Notes under the pieces: generated by a model
What the model saw: the letters and a program-made list of their open reading frames with translations, nothing else
The model's database searches: none
Told to the model about the DNA's origin: nothing
Position numbers and translations under genes: made by a program
Shown: in pieces, positions 1 through 8,780 of the stretch
How positions within the stretch are numbered: position 1 is the stretch's first letter
Layout: each line of letters starts with the position of its first letter
Assembly (NCBI RefSeq): GCF_019049245.1
Contig: NZ_JAGMUK010000239.1
Location: forward strand, 1-64,000
DNA: 64,000 nt
Direction of reading: 5' to 3'
Source: Streptomyces sp. AC555_RSS877
Lineage (GTDB): Bacteria > Actinomycetota > Actinomycetes > Streptomycetales > Streptomycetaceae

Positions 1-183
1 ACGCGCCGGTTCCAACAGGCGGTGGACACCGGTGACCTTCCGCCTTCCACAGATCCTCATCTTCTCGCGCTCTACCTGAGAACAGTCGCCAATGGGATCG
101 CCGTCCAGGCCGCGAGTGGTAGTTCCCGCTCTGAGCTGCTGCAAGTCGCGAACCTCGCGTTGGGCAGCTGGCCAAAGCCGTAG
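1..183 (+). CDS. TetR-family regulator, C-terminal end only (runs off the window)
   Basis: Frame 1 is open from the first base to the TAG at 181-183 and gives a 60-residue tail. The tail contains FQQAVDTGDLP, then DPHLLALYLRTVANGIAVQA, then a short helix ending in LGSWPKP. This pattern (a helix after 'GDLP', 'LALYL', 'NGIAVQAASG') is typical of the last two helices of the ligand-binding and dimerisation domain of TetR repressors. The DNA-binding N-terminus lies upstream of the window, so neither operator nor target can be inferred. The family call is by pattern recognition only. Confidence 0.6.
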   Translation, partial: TRRFQQAVDTGDLPPSTDPHLLALYLRTVANGIAVQAASGSSRSELLQVANLALGSWPKP

Positions 184-662
184 TCAGCTGGTTAGCCCGG
201 GATCGGCGCACGTACTTCGACGTTCTGTGGTTCGCGCGAGACCAGTGTTGACTAATGCGACGCGTCCATGGATGACCGGGCGCCGTACGAGTGGTGGCGT
301 CGTCGCGACGAGCGTGGACCTCGTCTGTAAGACACGAGCTGGGACCGGGAGGTGTCCACGGTCAACGGGCCTACGGAACCGCCGCGACGGGTGGAGGAGC
401 TGCGGGTGCGTCACCTGGAGCGGTACCTCATGTCGACGCGGCAGACGTGCGGGGAGAAGTCAGGCCGCCGGAACCTGTACGAGGAGGCCATCCGCCAGCC
501 GGCCCTCGAAACGACGCCCTGCGCAGCGGTGGCACCGTTCTTCCACTGCCCACCCGCAGCACGCCCGCGCCGTCCTGAATCCGACACCGGCCCCGGAGGC
601 GTCTGGCGTGCGAAGGGCAGCTGGGCGTGGCGCGCAGCCAACTACCGATGATCAACTGTTCA
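184..662. other. Region with no convincing gene
   Basis: Between the TetR tail and the stop of the XRE regulator I see no intact gene. One possible small plus-strand frame starts with GTG at 352 and runs to 651. Its first half (VEELRVRHLERYLMSTRQ, then GEKSGRRNLYEEA) looks like helical protein, but its second half is proline- and arginine-rich out-of-frame-like sequence. It may be a decayed or truncated gene. Confidence 0.35.
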
Positions 663-1586
663 TCAAGCCGTGTGTGCCGGCGGCATCCCGGCTCCCGTCC
701 TTGTCGCGTCGGTGCCCCAGCTGGCCAGCAGTCGTAGTGCCTCCGCGGACGGGGAACCGGGTTGGGCGTGGTACGTCACCAGCATCCGTTCGTGGTCGTC
801 GGCCAGGTGGAACGACTCGAGGCGGAGGTCGAGTTCGCCGACGAGCGGGTGGTGCAGGCGCTGGATGCCGTGGCACTTGTCCTTGACGTCGTGGGCGGCC
901 CACACCCGCCGGAACTCCTGGCTCTTCACGGAGAGTTCGCCCACCAGCGCGGACAGCAGGGGGTCGTTGGGATGGGAGCCGGCGTCCATGCGCAGCTGAG
1001 CGACGACGTCGTTCGCTTTGTGCTCCCAGTCCACGAACAGGTCGCGGTACTCGGGCCTCAGGAACACCAGCCGCGCCCAGTTCCGCTCGTGCGCGGGCAG
1101 CTCGGCCCAGTCGCCGAAGACCGCCGCGGCCATCCGGTTCCAGGCGAGGATGTCCGAGCGCCGCCCCACGAGGATCGCCGGGACGCCGTCCATGGTCTCC
1201 AGCAGCGACCGCAGGGGGCCCCGCACCTGCTGGGCGCGGACGGCCGGCTTCTTCTTGTGCTGTTTCGGCTTCGCCAGGTGTGTGAGGTGGGCGTGCTCGG
1301 CGTCGCTCAGCCTGAGCGCGCGGGCGATGGCGTCGAGGACCTCCGCCGACACGTGCTGCCCGTTGCCCTGTTCCAGGCGCGTGTAATAGGCCACCGACAC
1401 TCCGGCCAGCTGCGCCAGCTCCTCGCGGCGCAGGCCCGGCACCCGCCGGTACCGTCCGAAGCTCCGCAGGCCCACGTCCTCCGGCTTCAGCCGGGCCCGC
1501 CGGGTGCGCAGGAACTCGCTGAGCTCGGCACGCGGGTCCAGAGCGCCGTCGGCGGGCTCGTGCGCCGGTTCGGGGTATTCGTCCAT
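663..1586 (-). CDS. XRE-family regulator with MmyB-like ligand-binding domain
   Basis: This 307-residue protein starts at the ATG at 1586 (MDEYPEPAHE). Residues about 15-80 form an XRE-type helix-turn-helix with the motif RRVPGLRREELAQLAGVS followed by YYTRLEQGNGQHVS. The rest matches the MmyB-like PAS-type ligand-binding domain common in actinomycetes (GVPAILVGRRSDILAWN, then the paired NWARLVFL and EYRDLFVDWE segments). It is divergent from the aldehyde dehydrogenase at 1761 with 174 bp between them. Regulators of this class usually sit opposite the oxidoreductase they control, so control of that gene is an inference. The open frame extends to 2237 but would overlap the dehydrogenase; the internal ATG fits family length. 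Confidence 0.85.
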   Translation of the reverse strand: MDEYPEPAHEPADGALDPRAELSEFLRTRRARLKPEDVGLRSFGRYRRVPGLRREELAQLAGVSVAYYTRLEQGNGQHVSAEVLDAIARALRLSDAEHAHLTHLAKPKQHKKKPAVRAQQVRGPLRSLLETMDGVPAILVGRRSDILAWNRMAAAVFGDWAELPAHERNWARLVFLRPEYRDLFVDWEHKANDVVAQLRMDAGSHPNDPLLSALVGELSVKSQEFRRVWAAHDVKDKCHGIQRLHHPLVGELDLRLESFHLADDHERMLVTYHAQPGSPSAEALRLLASWGTDATRTGAGMPPAHTA

Positions 1587-1760
1587 GCCTCCGAGTATCC
1601 ACGGTCGGACGCACACCTTCCTGCCCCAGCCAGTGGTAGGCATCGCCGGCATACGCAAAGCCGTGACCTGGGTGAAGACCGGACCGCCCAGCACGCTGGA
1701 GACCGTGCCCGGCTGGAAGGCAGCCGGGGCGTGGCTTGCATCAAGAACGGAGCACACCCC

Positions 1761-3107
1761 ATGACCACTACACAGGGGACCGAGTCGAGGACGCACCAGA
1801 GCGAAACGGCCGCGGAGGTGGTCGGCCGCCTTCGTGCGACGTTCAACACCGGCGTCACCCGCGGACTGGACTGGCGCGTCGAGCAGCTGCGGCGGCTGCG
1901 GGCGCTGCTGGTCGAGAACGAGCAGGAGCTGATCGAAGCGCTCTGGAAGGATCTGCGGAAGAACCCCGCCGAGGCGAAGACGCAGGAGATCGACTTCACC
2001 GTCGCCGACATCGACGAGACGCTGGCGAACCTCGAAAACTGGCTTCAGCCCCGCCCGGTGGAGGTTCCCGCCCACTTCGGCCCCACGACCACGGCCTACA
2101 CCACGTACGACCCGCTCGGGGTCGTGCTGGTGATCGCTCCCTGGAATTTCCCGCTGCACCTTCTCATCGACCCCATCATCGGCGCACTGGCCGCCGGAAA
2201 CACCGTGGTGGCCAAGCCGAGCGAGATCTCGGTGCACACCTCGGCGGTCGCGTCACGCCTCCTGCGACAGTACTTCGACGCCGACGTGCTCACCGTCGTC
2301 GAAGGGGGCGCCGAGGAGACCACGGCCCTGCTGGCACAGCGCTTCGACCACATCTTCTACACCGGCAACGGCACCGTCGGCCGGATCGTCATGGCCGCAG
2401 CCGCCAAGAACCTCACCCCCGTCACGCTCGAACTCGGAGGCAAGTCGCCGGTCTTCGTGGCGCCCGACGCCGACGTGGACGAGACCGCGAAGCGGCTGGT
2501 GGGGGCCAAGTTCGGCAACGCCGGACAGCAGTGCGTAGCCCCCGACTATGTCCTGGCCGATCCTGCCACCGCCGCCGCACTGGTCCCCGCCCTCCGCGCG
2601 GCGGTCACCGCCCAGTTCGGCGCCGCTCCGCAGACCTCAGCCGGCTTCGGCCGGATCATCAACGAGCGGCACTTCGACCGGCTCACTCGTCTGCTGGACT
2701 CCGGCAAGGTGGCAGTGGGAGGCCAGCACGACCGTGACGACCTGTTCATCGCACCGACCGTGCTCACCGACGTCGACCCCGCATCGCCGGTCATGCAGGA
2801 GGAGATCTTCGGTCCGATCATCTCCGTCGTCGAAGTCGAAGACCTCGATGCCGCCATCGCCTTCATCAACGAACGCGACAAGCCCCTCGCGCTCTACGCC
2901 TTCACCACCTCCGAGGCCACCAAGTCGCGCCTGGTGAACGAGACGTCCTCCGGCGGCGTCGCCTGGGGCCAGCCGGTGATGCAACTGCTCATGCCCGGCC
3001 TGCCGTTCGGCGGTGTCGGCGAAAGCGGCATGGGCCGCTACCACGGTCGGTACTCCCTGGAGACGTTCAGCCACCTCAAGGGTGTCGCGGATGTACCGCT
3101 CAGCTAG
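1761..3107 (+). CDS. NAD(P)-dependent aldehyde dehydrogenase (ALDH class 3-like)
   Basis: This 448-residue cytosolic enzyme should oxidise an aldehyde to the acid using NAD(P). Visible landmarks are the PWNFPL motif (127-132), the cofactor lysine in AKPSE (152), the glycine-rich TGNGTVG (201-207), the general-base glutamate in ELGGKSP (224) and the catalytic cysteine in GNAGQQC (258). Length and the lack of an extended N-terminus fit the shorter class 3 / coniferyl-aldehyde-dehydrogenase-like group. The ATG at 1761 gives a normal N-terminus. An XRE/MmyB regulator is divergent upstream and an ene-reductase lies downstream after a 412 bp gap with a hairpin, so the two enzymes are probably transcribed separately. 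The aldehyde substrate cannot be read from sequence. Confidence 0.9.
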   Translation: MTTTQGTESRTHQSETAAEVVGRLRATFNTGVTRGLDWRVEQLRRLRALLVENEQELIEALWKDLRKNPAEAKTQEIDFTVADIDETLANLENWLQPRPVEVPAHFGPTTTAYTTYDPLGVVLVIAPWNFPLHLLIDPIIGALAAGNTVVAKPSEISVHTSAVASRLLRQYFDADVLTVVEGGAEETTALLAQRFDHIFYTGNGTVGRIVMAAAAKNLTPVTLELGGKSPVFVAPDADVDETAKRLVGAKFGNAGQQCVAPDYVLADPATAAALVPALRAAVTAQFGAAPQTSAGFGRIINERHFDRLTRLLDSGKVAVGGQHDRDDLFIAPTVLTDVDPASPVMQEEIFGPIISVVEVEDLDAAIAFINERDKPLALYAFTTSEATKSRLVNETSSGGVAWGQPVMQLLMPGLPFGGVGESGMGRYHGRYSLETFSHLKGVADVPLS

Positions 3108-3299
3108 CCTCGCGCTTTCGTGAAGCAGGCTGCCCGATGGGCGAGCCACTTCGCGGGGGCGCGTCGAGGGAGTCGGTCGCGGCGCGGAGTGCAGACACCG
3201 ATCCGTACCGACTCCGGCGGCGCCACCCATGACTTCGTCAGCTGGCCGGCTGCTGATCGTGCGCAAGGAGCGAACGCCCATACTCCGGCGGGCAGTTGC

Positions 3300-3337
3300 G
3301 CATGCCGTCGGCGTCGACACCGGCGCCGACGGCATGC
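3300..3337 (+). terminator. Strong hairpin after the aldehyde dehydrogenase
   Basis: A perfect 14 bp inverted repeat, GCATGCCGTCGGCG (3300-3313) and its complement (3324-3337), encloses a 10-base loop. It lies 193 bp beyond the stop of the aldehyde dehydrogenase and 183 bp before the next start. There is no T tract, which is usual for Streptomyces terminators. It could instead act in the leader of the reductase gene. Nothing else is visible in the 3108-3519 gap. Confidence 0.5.
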
Positions 3338-3519
3338 GGTTCTCACCGCGTTCGCCGCCAACACCACCCACACCCGATCGCGGTCATGGAACCGCGTCAC
3401 CGTCAGCGGGCCCGCACCTGCCCGAGGACCGCATCCCCACCTCCGCCGGGACAGCGTGGACCCCCTGCGTCGCAGACCTTCATCCCGTTTCCCTCCCTAT
3501 TGCAGAAAGAAAGAAACCC

Positions 3520-4635
3520 ATGACTGTCAACATCTCAGAAGTTTCACCCGTTCCATCGCTTTTCTCCCCCGTCTCTCTCGGGAAGATCGAGCTCGCCAAC
3601 CGCATCGTCATGGCACCGATGACCCGAGTCCGGGCCGGTTCCTCCGGCATCCCCGGGGACCTGATGGTCGAGTACTACCGGCAGCGGGCGAGCGTCGGGC
3701 TGATCATCGCCGAGGGCACCTACCCCGACCACGCCTCGCAGGGATATGTCGGTGAGCCGGGCATCGCCACCGACGAGCAGGCGGCCGGCTGGCAGCGGGT
3801 GTTCGAGGCGGTGCACGCCGAGGGCGGCCGCATCGTCCTGCAGATCATGCACGCCGGCCGCCAAACCCACCCCGACATCAACGGCGGCCGCCGCATCCTC
3901 GCCCCCAGCGCGATCGCCAAGACCGGCGAGACGTTCACCGAGAAGGGCGAGCAGCCCTACCCCGTACCGGAAGCGATGACCACCGCAGAGATCCGTGCAG
4001 CCCTGGAGGACTTCGTCACCGCCGCCCGCCGGGCCATCGAGGCGGGAGCGGACGGCGTGGAAATCCACGGCGCCAACGGCTACCTGCTCCACCAGTTCCT
4101 CTCCCCGGCGGCCAACCAGCGCACCGATGAATACGGCGGCTCGCCGCACAACCGCGCCCGCTTCGTCGTCGACGTCGTCACGGCCATCGCCCAGGCCGTC
4201 GGCGCCGAGCGGGTCGGGCTGCGGATCTCGCCGGAGGTCGACTTCGGGGACGTCTTCGAGACCGACCGGGACGACGTCCTGGCCACCTACGGCACCCTGC
4301 TCGACCAACTGCGCCCGCTGGGCCTGGCCTACCTCTCCGTACTGCACATCGAGCCGGGCGGCGACCTTGTACAGGAGCTGCGGCGGCGCTTCGACGGCAA
4401 GCTGATCGTCAACAACGGCCCCCTCGGCGGGGGGCAGACCACTCGCGAGCGGGCGCTCCAGCAGATCGAGGCCGACCACGCCGACGCCGTGGCCGTGGGC
4501 CGGGCCCTCATCGCCAACCCCGACCTGGTCGAGCGCTGGCAAGGTGGCCACCCGCAGAACGAGCCGCGGCCGGAACTGTTCTACGGGCAGGGCGCCGAGG
4601 GCTACACCGACTACCCCTTCCACGAAGCGGCCTGA
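3520..4635 (+). CDS. Old Yellow Enzyme-family alkene reductase (NADH:flavin oxidoreductase)
   Basis: This 371-residue FMN-dependent TIM-barrel enzyme is expected to reduce activated C=C bonds (enones, maleimides, nitro-olefins) with NAD(P)H. The N-terminus SLFSPVSLGKIELANRIVMAPMTR is the classic OYE start. The substrate-anion-binding pair is EIHGAN (His183, Asn186), followed by Tyr188 and FLSPAANQRTDEYGGS, the family signature loop. The C-terminal phosphate-binding part is ADAVAVGRALIANPDLV. The ATG at 3520 follows AGAAAGAAAG at a suitable distance. A hairpin follows the stop, suggesting a monocistronic unit. With the adjacent aldehyde dehydrogenase it could serve detoxification of reactive carbonyls; that link is inference. 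Confidence 0.92.
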   Translation: MTVNISEVSPVPSLFSPVSLGKIELANRIVMAPMTRVRAGSSGIPGDLMVEYYRQRASVGLIIAEGTYPDHASQGYVGEPGIATDEQAAGWQRVFEAVHAEGGRIVLQIMHAGRQTHPDINGGRRILAPSAIAKTGETFTEKGEQPYPVPEAMTTAEIRAALEDFVTAARRAIEAGADGVEIHGANGYLLHQFLSPAANQRTDEYGGSPHNRARFVVDVVTAIAQAVGAERVGLRISPEVDFGDVFETDRDDVLATYGTLLDQLRPLGLAYLSVLHIEPGGDLVQELRRRFDGKLIVNNGPLGGGQTTRERALQQIEADHADAVAVGRALIANPDLVERWQGGHPQNEPRPELFYGQGAEGYTDYPFHEAA

Positions 4636-4648
4636 GGCCCACGGTCAC

Positions 4649-4687
4649 GCCTGTCCATGCGGCAGCCCCACTCACCCATGGACAGGC
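4649..4687 (+). terminator. Hairpin 14 bp after the OYE stop codon
   Basis: GCCTGTCCATG (4649-4659) pairs perfectly over 11 bp with 4677-4687 across a 17-base loop. Its position directly after the reductase stop (4635) makes it a likely intrinsic terminator. No T run follows. Confidence 0.55.
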
Positions 4688-4741
4688 GCCCGACCGGCGA
4701 CACTGTGGAATGGGAGCACCGCAACCGCCTCGACCGGAGGA

Positions 4742-4891
4742 GTGAAATACACGGACGCTCAGCGCGACGGCGAGTGTGCCCATCGCATCGCGCAGGCGGC
4801 CCAGATCGCAGGGAACCAGGTCACGGAGTTACTCTCTCGGGCCAGAATGGCTACCTGCCCTGCCTGCGCCGTACGCCGAGGACCCGCGTGA
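4742..4891 (+). CDS. Possible 49-residue ORF overlapping the helicase start
   Basis: From a GTG at 4742 the frame reads VKYTDAQRDGECAHRIAQAAQIAGNQ in two halves, then VTELLSRARMATCPAC, and stops at 4889-4891. The stop overlaps the likely GTG start of the helicase pseudogene by four bases (GTGA), the arrangement of translationally coupled genes. Against it, the GGAGG at 4736-4740 is only one base from the GTG, and the peptide resembles no family I know. It may be a real small gene or the tail of a lost longer one. Confidence 0.25.
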   Translation: MKYTDAQRDGECAHRIAQAAQIAGNQVTELLSRARMATCPACAVRRGPA

Positions 4892-6698
4892 CGCCATCCA
4901 GCCCCGCAAACACACAGCACACCGCGCGCCTGGCCCTGCGCACCGATCAGCAGGAGGGCATCGCCAACACGGTCCGTCACCTGCGCCGCCCGCACACTCG
5001 CGGTCACGTCGTCTCGGCCTGCGGCACCGGCAAAACCCTCCTCGCACTGCGCGCCTCCGAGGAGCTGGGAGTGCGGCATCTGGCGGTGGCAGTGCCGAGC
5101 CTGGACCTGATCGCCCAGTGGGCGGCCGCCGCCCGCGCCGACCTCCGCCGCGAGCCGATGATCACCGTCTCGTCGCTGCGCGCCGCCTCTCATCCGGTGC
5201 TGGCCGCAGCCGAGGCCGATTCCACCAACGCGGGGGAGTACCTGGCCTACTGGCTGGCCCGCCACCCCCGAGCAACGGTGTTCTTCACCTTCGACTCCCT
5301 GTCCAAAATCGAGGAAGCCCAGCACTCCGCCGTCTTCCCCGCCCCCGTCTTCGACCTCCTGGTCGTTGACGAGGCCCACGCCACGGCCGGCACCTGGACC
5401 AAGAACTGGACCGTGCTGCACGACAACAGCCGTATCCCGGCCGACCGCCGTCTCTACCTCACCGCCACCCCCTACGTGTGGGAGGCACCGCGCCTGGCCG
5501 AGCCGCCCACCACCGGCCCGACCCCCAAACGCACGACCGCAACGGCCCCGCACTGGGATGACCCCACGCTGCTGGCCACCATGGACCAGCCGAAAATCTT
5601 CGGCCCCCGCCTGCACACCTACTCCCACGCCGACGCCATCGACGACGGAGTCCTGGCCGACTACCAGCTCGTCGTGCCCACTGTCACCGACGACGACCTG
5701 CGCACCGCGCTCACCGACCCGGAAGCCGGGCCCACCGCACGCCGCACCACCGCCCTGCACCTGGCCATGCTCAAGGCCATGCGCGAACACGACCTGCGCC
5801 ACGTGTTCGTCTACTTCCAGCAGATCGCCGACGCATCAGATTTCGCCCGCCAGTTCGTCCACAGCGAGCCGAGCACGGCCACCTGCGCGTGCCGACCGAC
5901 TACGAGGATGCCTACGGCTACCGGCTGGGCGCCTACATCAGCAGCCAGCGCACCGCCTACCAAGCCGGCGCCCTCGAAGAGAGCTGGATCGCCGACCTAG
6001 AGGCGCTCGGCATGACCTGGGACGAGCATGAGGCCGCCTGGCAGGGCCACATGGCCACCGCCGAGGCCTACCACGCTGAGCAGGGCCACCTCGCCATCCC
6101 CGCGCAAGAACCCGGCGGCCAGTTCCTCGTCGACCAGCGCGCACTGGCGCGCAAAGGCCCCCTCGCCCCCGACCGCGAAGCCCGGCTCGCCGCCCTCGAC
6201 CCAGACTGGAATCTCCCGCACGGCCCCGACTGGCACCGCAAGTACCACGTGCTGCGACGCCACATCCAAGCCGGCAACCACCCCAGCACGCTGGCCCGCG
6301 ACACAGTGATCCCCGGAGTGAAGGCGGGCAGCTGGCTGCACCGCCAGTTCACGGCCTGGCACCAACTCGATCCCGGCCAGCGGGACCTACTTACCCGCCT
6401 CGACCTCACCCCCGACCGCATCCTGATATACCGTCAGGACGGAACAGGCGCGGCCGCCACCCCGCGGAGGCGTACCTTAGCGCAGACTGCACACATCCTC
6501 AGCCTGTTCCTCGAACGATGGGGACGCACTCCCGGCGCCCGCGAGTGGATCGAAGTCGACGGCGAGCGCGTCATGATCGGACCCTGGCTGGCCAAGGCCC
6601 GCACCAAACTCAACGCCGGACAACTACCCAGCAAACACGCCAAGTTGTTGTCCGAAACCCTCGGCGGGCACGGGATCATCCCGGCTGACCAGCCCTGA
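4888..6698 (+). pseudogene. DEAD/DEAH helicase with helicase-associated repeats; internally deleted and frameshifted
   Basis: The frame from the GTG at 4888 encodes the first RecA domain of a superfamily 2 helicase: Walker A SACGTGKTLLA, motif II VVDEAHATAG and motif III LTATPY. It remains collinear as far as FVYFQQIADASDFARQF. At about 5865-5878 the reading jumps to another frame and directly into a helicase-associated repeat (EHGHLRVPTDYEDAYGYRLG, then SWIADLEALGMTWDEHEAAW), which continues to 6698. The second RecA domain with motifs IV-VI is absent. The intact paralogue at 41541-44051 has it between the same landmarks. A deletion of several hundred bases with a frame change is the simplest reading. 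Both remaining parts look otherwise undamaged, so the event may be recent. Confidence 0.75.
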
Positions 6699-6745
6699 GC
6701 TTGACTCTGTCGGGGATCTTGGAGTTTCGCGGTGCGGCAGCATGG

Positions 6746-7353
6746 TCAACGGGCAAGCTCGGGTAGTTCCGGTGACCGATGCAGCTGTCGAGGTGTCCGT
6801 TGTCCCTCCGTCCCCGTTTCGGTGAGCAAGTCCCGCCTCTGACTGCGCAGGTCGCGCGGGCGAGCAACCCGGGCGGCACGACGGCGATATGGGTGCGCGA
6901 CCGGCTGGATGGGCTCGCAGCGTTCGGCGGCCTGGTCGAGCAGGGCGGTGCCGGCGGCGTTGTCATGGGCGGATGCGGCCAGGACGACGACGCCGATGAT
7001 CAGCCCCAGCACGTCGACGGCCAGTCCCCGCTTGCGCCCCGACACCTTCTTGTTGGCATCCAGTCCCGTCGTAATCTTCGGGACACCGGCAGCCGCGCGG
7101 ACGGACTGGGTATCGATGATCAAGAGGGACGGGTCCTCTAATCGCCGGGCTCTCTCCCTCACCTGGCAGCGCAGGAGTTCCTGAATCCGCTGGTCGAGCA
7201 CGTCCTCGCGCCACAGACCGAAGTAGTAGAACACCGCCGACCAGGCAGGAAAGTCGTGGGGCAATAGCGCCACTGACAGCCCGTCCGGTTCTGATAGACG
7301 AGGCGGTCGGCCCCTTCACCGTCGCCGTCGGTCTGCTCAGCCAGGCCGAACAT
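6746..7353 (-). pseudogene. IS5-family transposase remnant
   Basis: Read on the minus strand, the start at 7353 gives MFGLAEQTDGDGEGADRLVY and RTGCQWR. A one-base frame change near 7255 then leads into PHDFPAWSAVFYYFGLW, LLIIDTQSVRAAAGVPK and DANKKVSGRKRGLAVDVLGL, ending VVVLAASAHDNAAGTALLDQ. These are conserved blocks of the IS5-type DDE transposase, including the first catalytic aspartate in IIDTQSV. Past about 6910 the similarity is lost: the conserved C-terminal glutamate block does not appear. The element is therefore frameshifted and truncated at its 3' end. I found no convincing pair of terminal repeats. Confidence 0.7.
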
Positions 7354-7383
7354 GGGCCGGACCAGGGGTGGCGACTCGGACCG

Positions 7384-7626
7384 TTGCCGAACCTGCGTCG
7401 CTTACGTGACAGAGCCATCCGAACCAACCATGGGCTGCCGACGCCCGGCGCCGCCCGCTACACCGGCGGGCTGTGGCTGGGCAAGTCACTGAAAACGGTC
7501 ACCTACCAGGAAGCCCGTAAGTTCGACAGCAGTGCGATGCTCGGCAAGGCCTGTGGTCGCCTGTCCCGGCTGGAGTGCTTCGAGGGCAGGCTCGCTCGGG
7601 TGATGTGCCTGCGGCGACGTACGGCA
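7384..7626 (+). pseudogene. C-terminal fragment of a histidinol dehydrogenase-family (HisD/HpsN-like) enzyme
   Basis: The plus-strand frame from 7384 encodes IRTNHGLPTPGAARYTGGLW, then LGKSLKTVTYQEARKFDSSA and GKACGRLSRLECFEGRL. This corresponds to the last 70 or so residues of the histidinol dehydrogenase family, whose usual text is 'NHVLPT.GAARY..GL' and 'V.RLE.FEGHA', including the subgroup that oxidises sulfopropanediol. The body with the catalytic residues is missing. The fragment abuts the 5' side of the IS5 remnant, so the missing part was probably lost with that element. It then runs out into unrelated sequence before the TetR gene. Confidence 0.55.
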
Positions 7627-7687
7627 GGGCTTCGCTGCGTTGGGCGCCGTGAGCCGTCGGGCACCGGACTCCGTCGTCGAACCGGGT

Positions 7688-8332
7688 TCAGCCCGACTGC
7701 ATCACGGCGGACATCGAGGGGGGAGACGCGTGAGAAGCGGTGAGAAGGGCGCCGTGGACGGCCGCGGACGCCACCCGGGTGACATAGCGAGCGGTGTCCC
7801 GAGGCCATGCGTCACGTTCCTGGTGGATCAGGAGACAGACGGCGCCGTGCACGCCGGCACACAGCAGCCTGGCGGTTTCGGTGGTGCTCTCCACCGGTAC
7901 CCCGGCATCGAGACAGGCTGTGACCTTGTCCCGGAAATAGCGGAAACACGCATCCGCGTTCTGGCGACTGGCCTTGGTGGCCTCGCCATCCATCACCAGT
8001 CGGTACGGGGAGGGATGGCGAAGCCCGAACGCGACGTAGGCGACGCAGGTTTCGTAGAGCACCGTCACCGGATCCGGGACCCCCCGGGACACTTCTTCCA
8101 ACTCGAGGAACAGTGAACTCCACACACGCAGGCACGTGGCGTGGACGAGTTCCGTCTTCGAGGCGAAGTGGAGGTAGACGGCCGGCGGGGTGACCCCCGC
8201 GCGTGTCGCCACCGCCCGAATCGTTAGAGCGTCGGCACCGCCCTCTTCCAGCAGTTGATCGGCGATGTCGAGAAGCTGCTCGCGGAGCAGGCCGCCCTGG
8301 CCCTTGGCGGCGCGAACGCGGAAGCCGGTCAC
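7688..8332 (-). CDS. TetR-family regulator with WHG-type C-terminal domain
   Basis: This 214-residue repressor-type protein has an N-terminal TetR helix-turn-helix (LLDIADQLLEEGGADALTIRAVATRAG, here split: residues about 19-45; then VTPPAVYLHFASKTELVHA). The C-terminal part (VTVLYETCVAYVAFGLRHPSPYRLV) resembles the WHG ligand-binding domain found in many actinomycete TetR proteins. It starts at the ATG at 8332, only 28 bp after the stop of a PaaI-type thioesterase in the same direction, so the two are almost certainly cotranscribed. The dyad at 8781-8813 overlapping the promoter of that unit is the obvious candidate operator for autoregulation. Confidence 0.88.
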   Translation of the reverse strand: MTGFRVRAAKGQGGLLREQLLDIADQLLEEGGADALTIRAVATRAGVTPPAVYLHFASKTELVHATCLRVWSSLFLELEEVSRGVPDPVTVLYETCVAYVAFGLRHPSPYRLVMDGEATKASRQNADACFRYFRDKVTACLDAGVPVESTTETARLLCAGVHGAVCLLIHQERDAWPRDTARYVTRVASAAVHGALLTASHASPPSMSAVMQSG

Positions 8333-8360
8333 AGGAAGGGGCCTTGCGGAGGAAGCGGCA

Positions 8361-8765
8361 TCAGGATGTCTTCGGCTTGACGGCGGTGACCACCTGGGTT
8401 ACCCGGGCGCACAGTTCGCCTTCGGCGTCGTGCACGTCGACCTCGATGACGGTGTTACGACCGACGCGCAGGGGGCGAGCTGTGGCAACGACGTCTGTGT
8501 GTGCAGGCCGAAGGAAGTGCGTGGTCGACTCCACAGTGGCCGGTGCGGCGCCGACCGGGCCGTTGAGGGCGGCGCACACGGCGGCGCTCACATCGGCGAG
8601 GCCCATCAACGCTCCTCCATGGAGGCCACCGCCCACCGTGGAGAGCGAGAGATCGTGTGGCAGCGTGGCTCGAACGCCGGCTGCCGTCATTTCGTCGAAC
8701 ACGACTCCGAGGGTCTTGGCGTACGGCGCGAGTGCGTAGACGTCGTTGGCTGCGAGCGCGGGCAT
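8361..8765 (-). CDS. PaaI-family hotdog-fold thioesterase
   Basis: The 134-residue protein has the length and layout of the PaaI/YbgC-like acyl-CoA thioesterases that hydrolyse small or aromatic acyl-CoAs. Visible are LSTVGGGLHGGALMGLADVS (the conserved HGG loop and following hotdog helix) and the strand pair ESTTHFLRPAHTD and GRNTVIEVDVHDAEGELCAR. The start is the ATG at 8765 with GGGGAG (8773-8778 on the other strand) as ribosome binding site. It is the first gene of a two-gene unit with the TetR regulator downstream. The acyl-CoA substrate is unknown; regulation by the neighbouring TetR suggests it responds to an acyl or aromatic compound, which is inference. Confidence 0.88.
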   Translation of the reverse strand: MPALAANDVYALAPYAKTLGVVFDEMTAAGVRATLPHDLSLSTVGGGLHGGALMGLADVSAAVCAALNGPVGAAPATVESTTHFLRPAHTDVVATARPLRVGRNTVIEVDVHDAEGELCARVTQVVTAVKPKTS

Positions 8766-8780
8766 GGGCTGCTCCCCTCT

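Noticed and set aside
762..1760. Upstream extension of the aldehyde dehydrogenase frame
   Set aside because: The frame is open far upstream, but that part is antisense to the XRE regulator; the ATG at 1761 fits the family start.
1587..2237. Upstream extension of the XRE regulator frame
   Set aside because: It would overlap the aldehyde dehydrogenase start and adds no conserved sequence.
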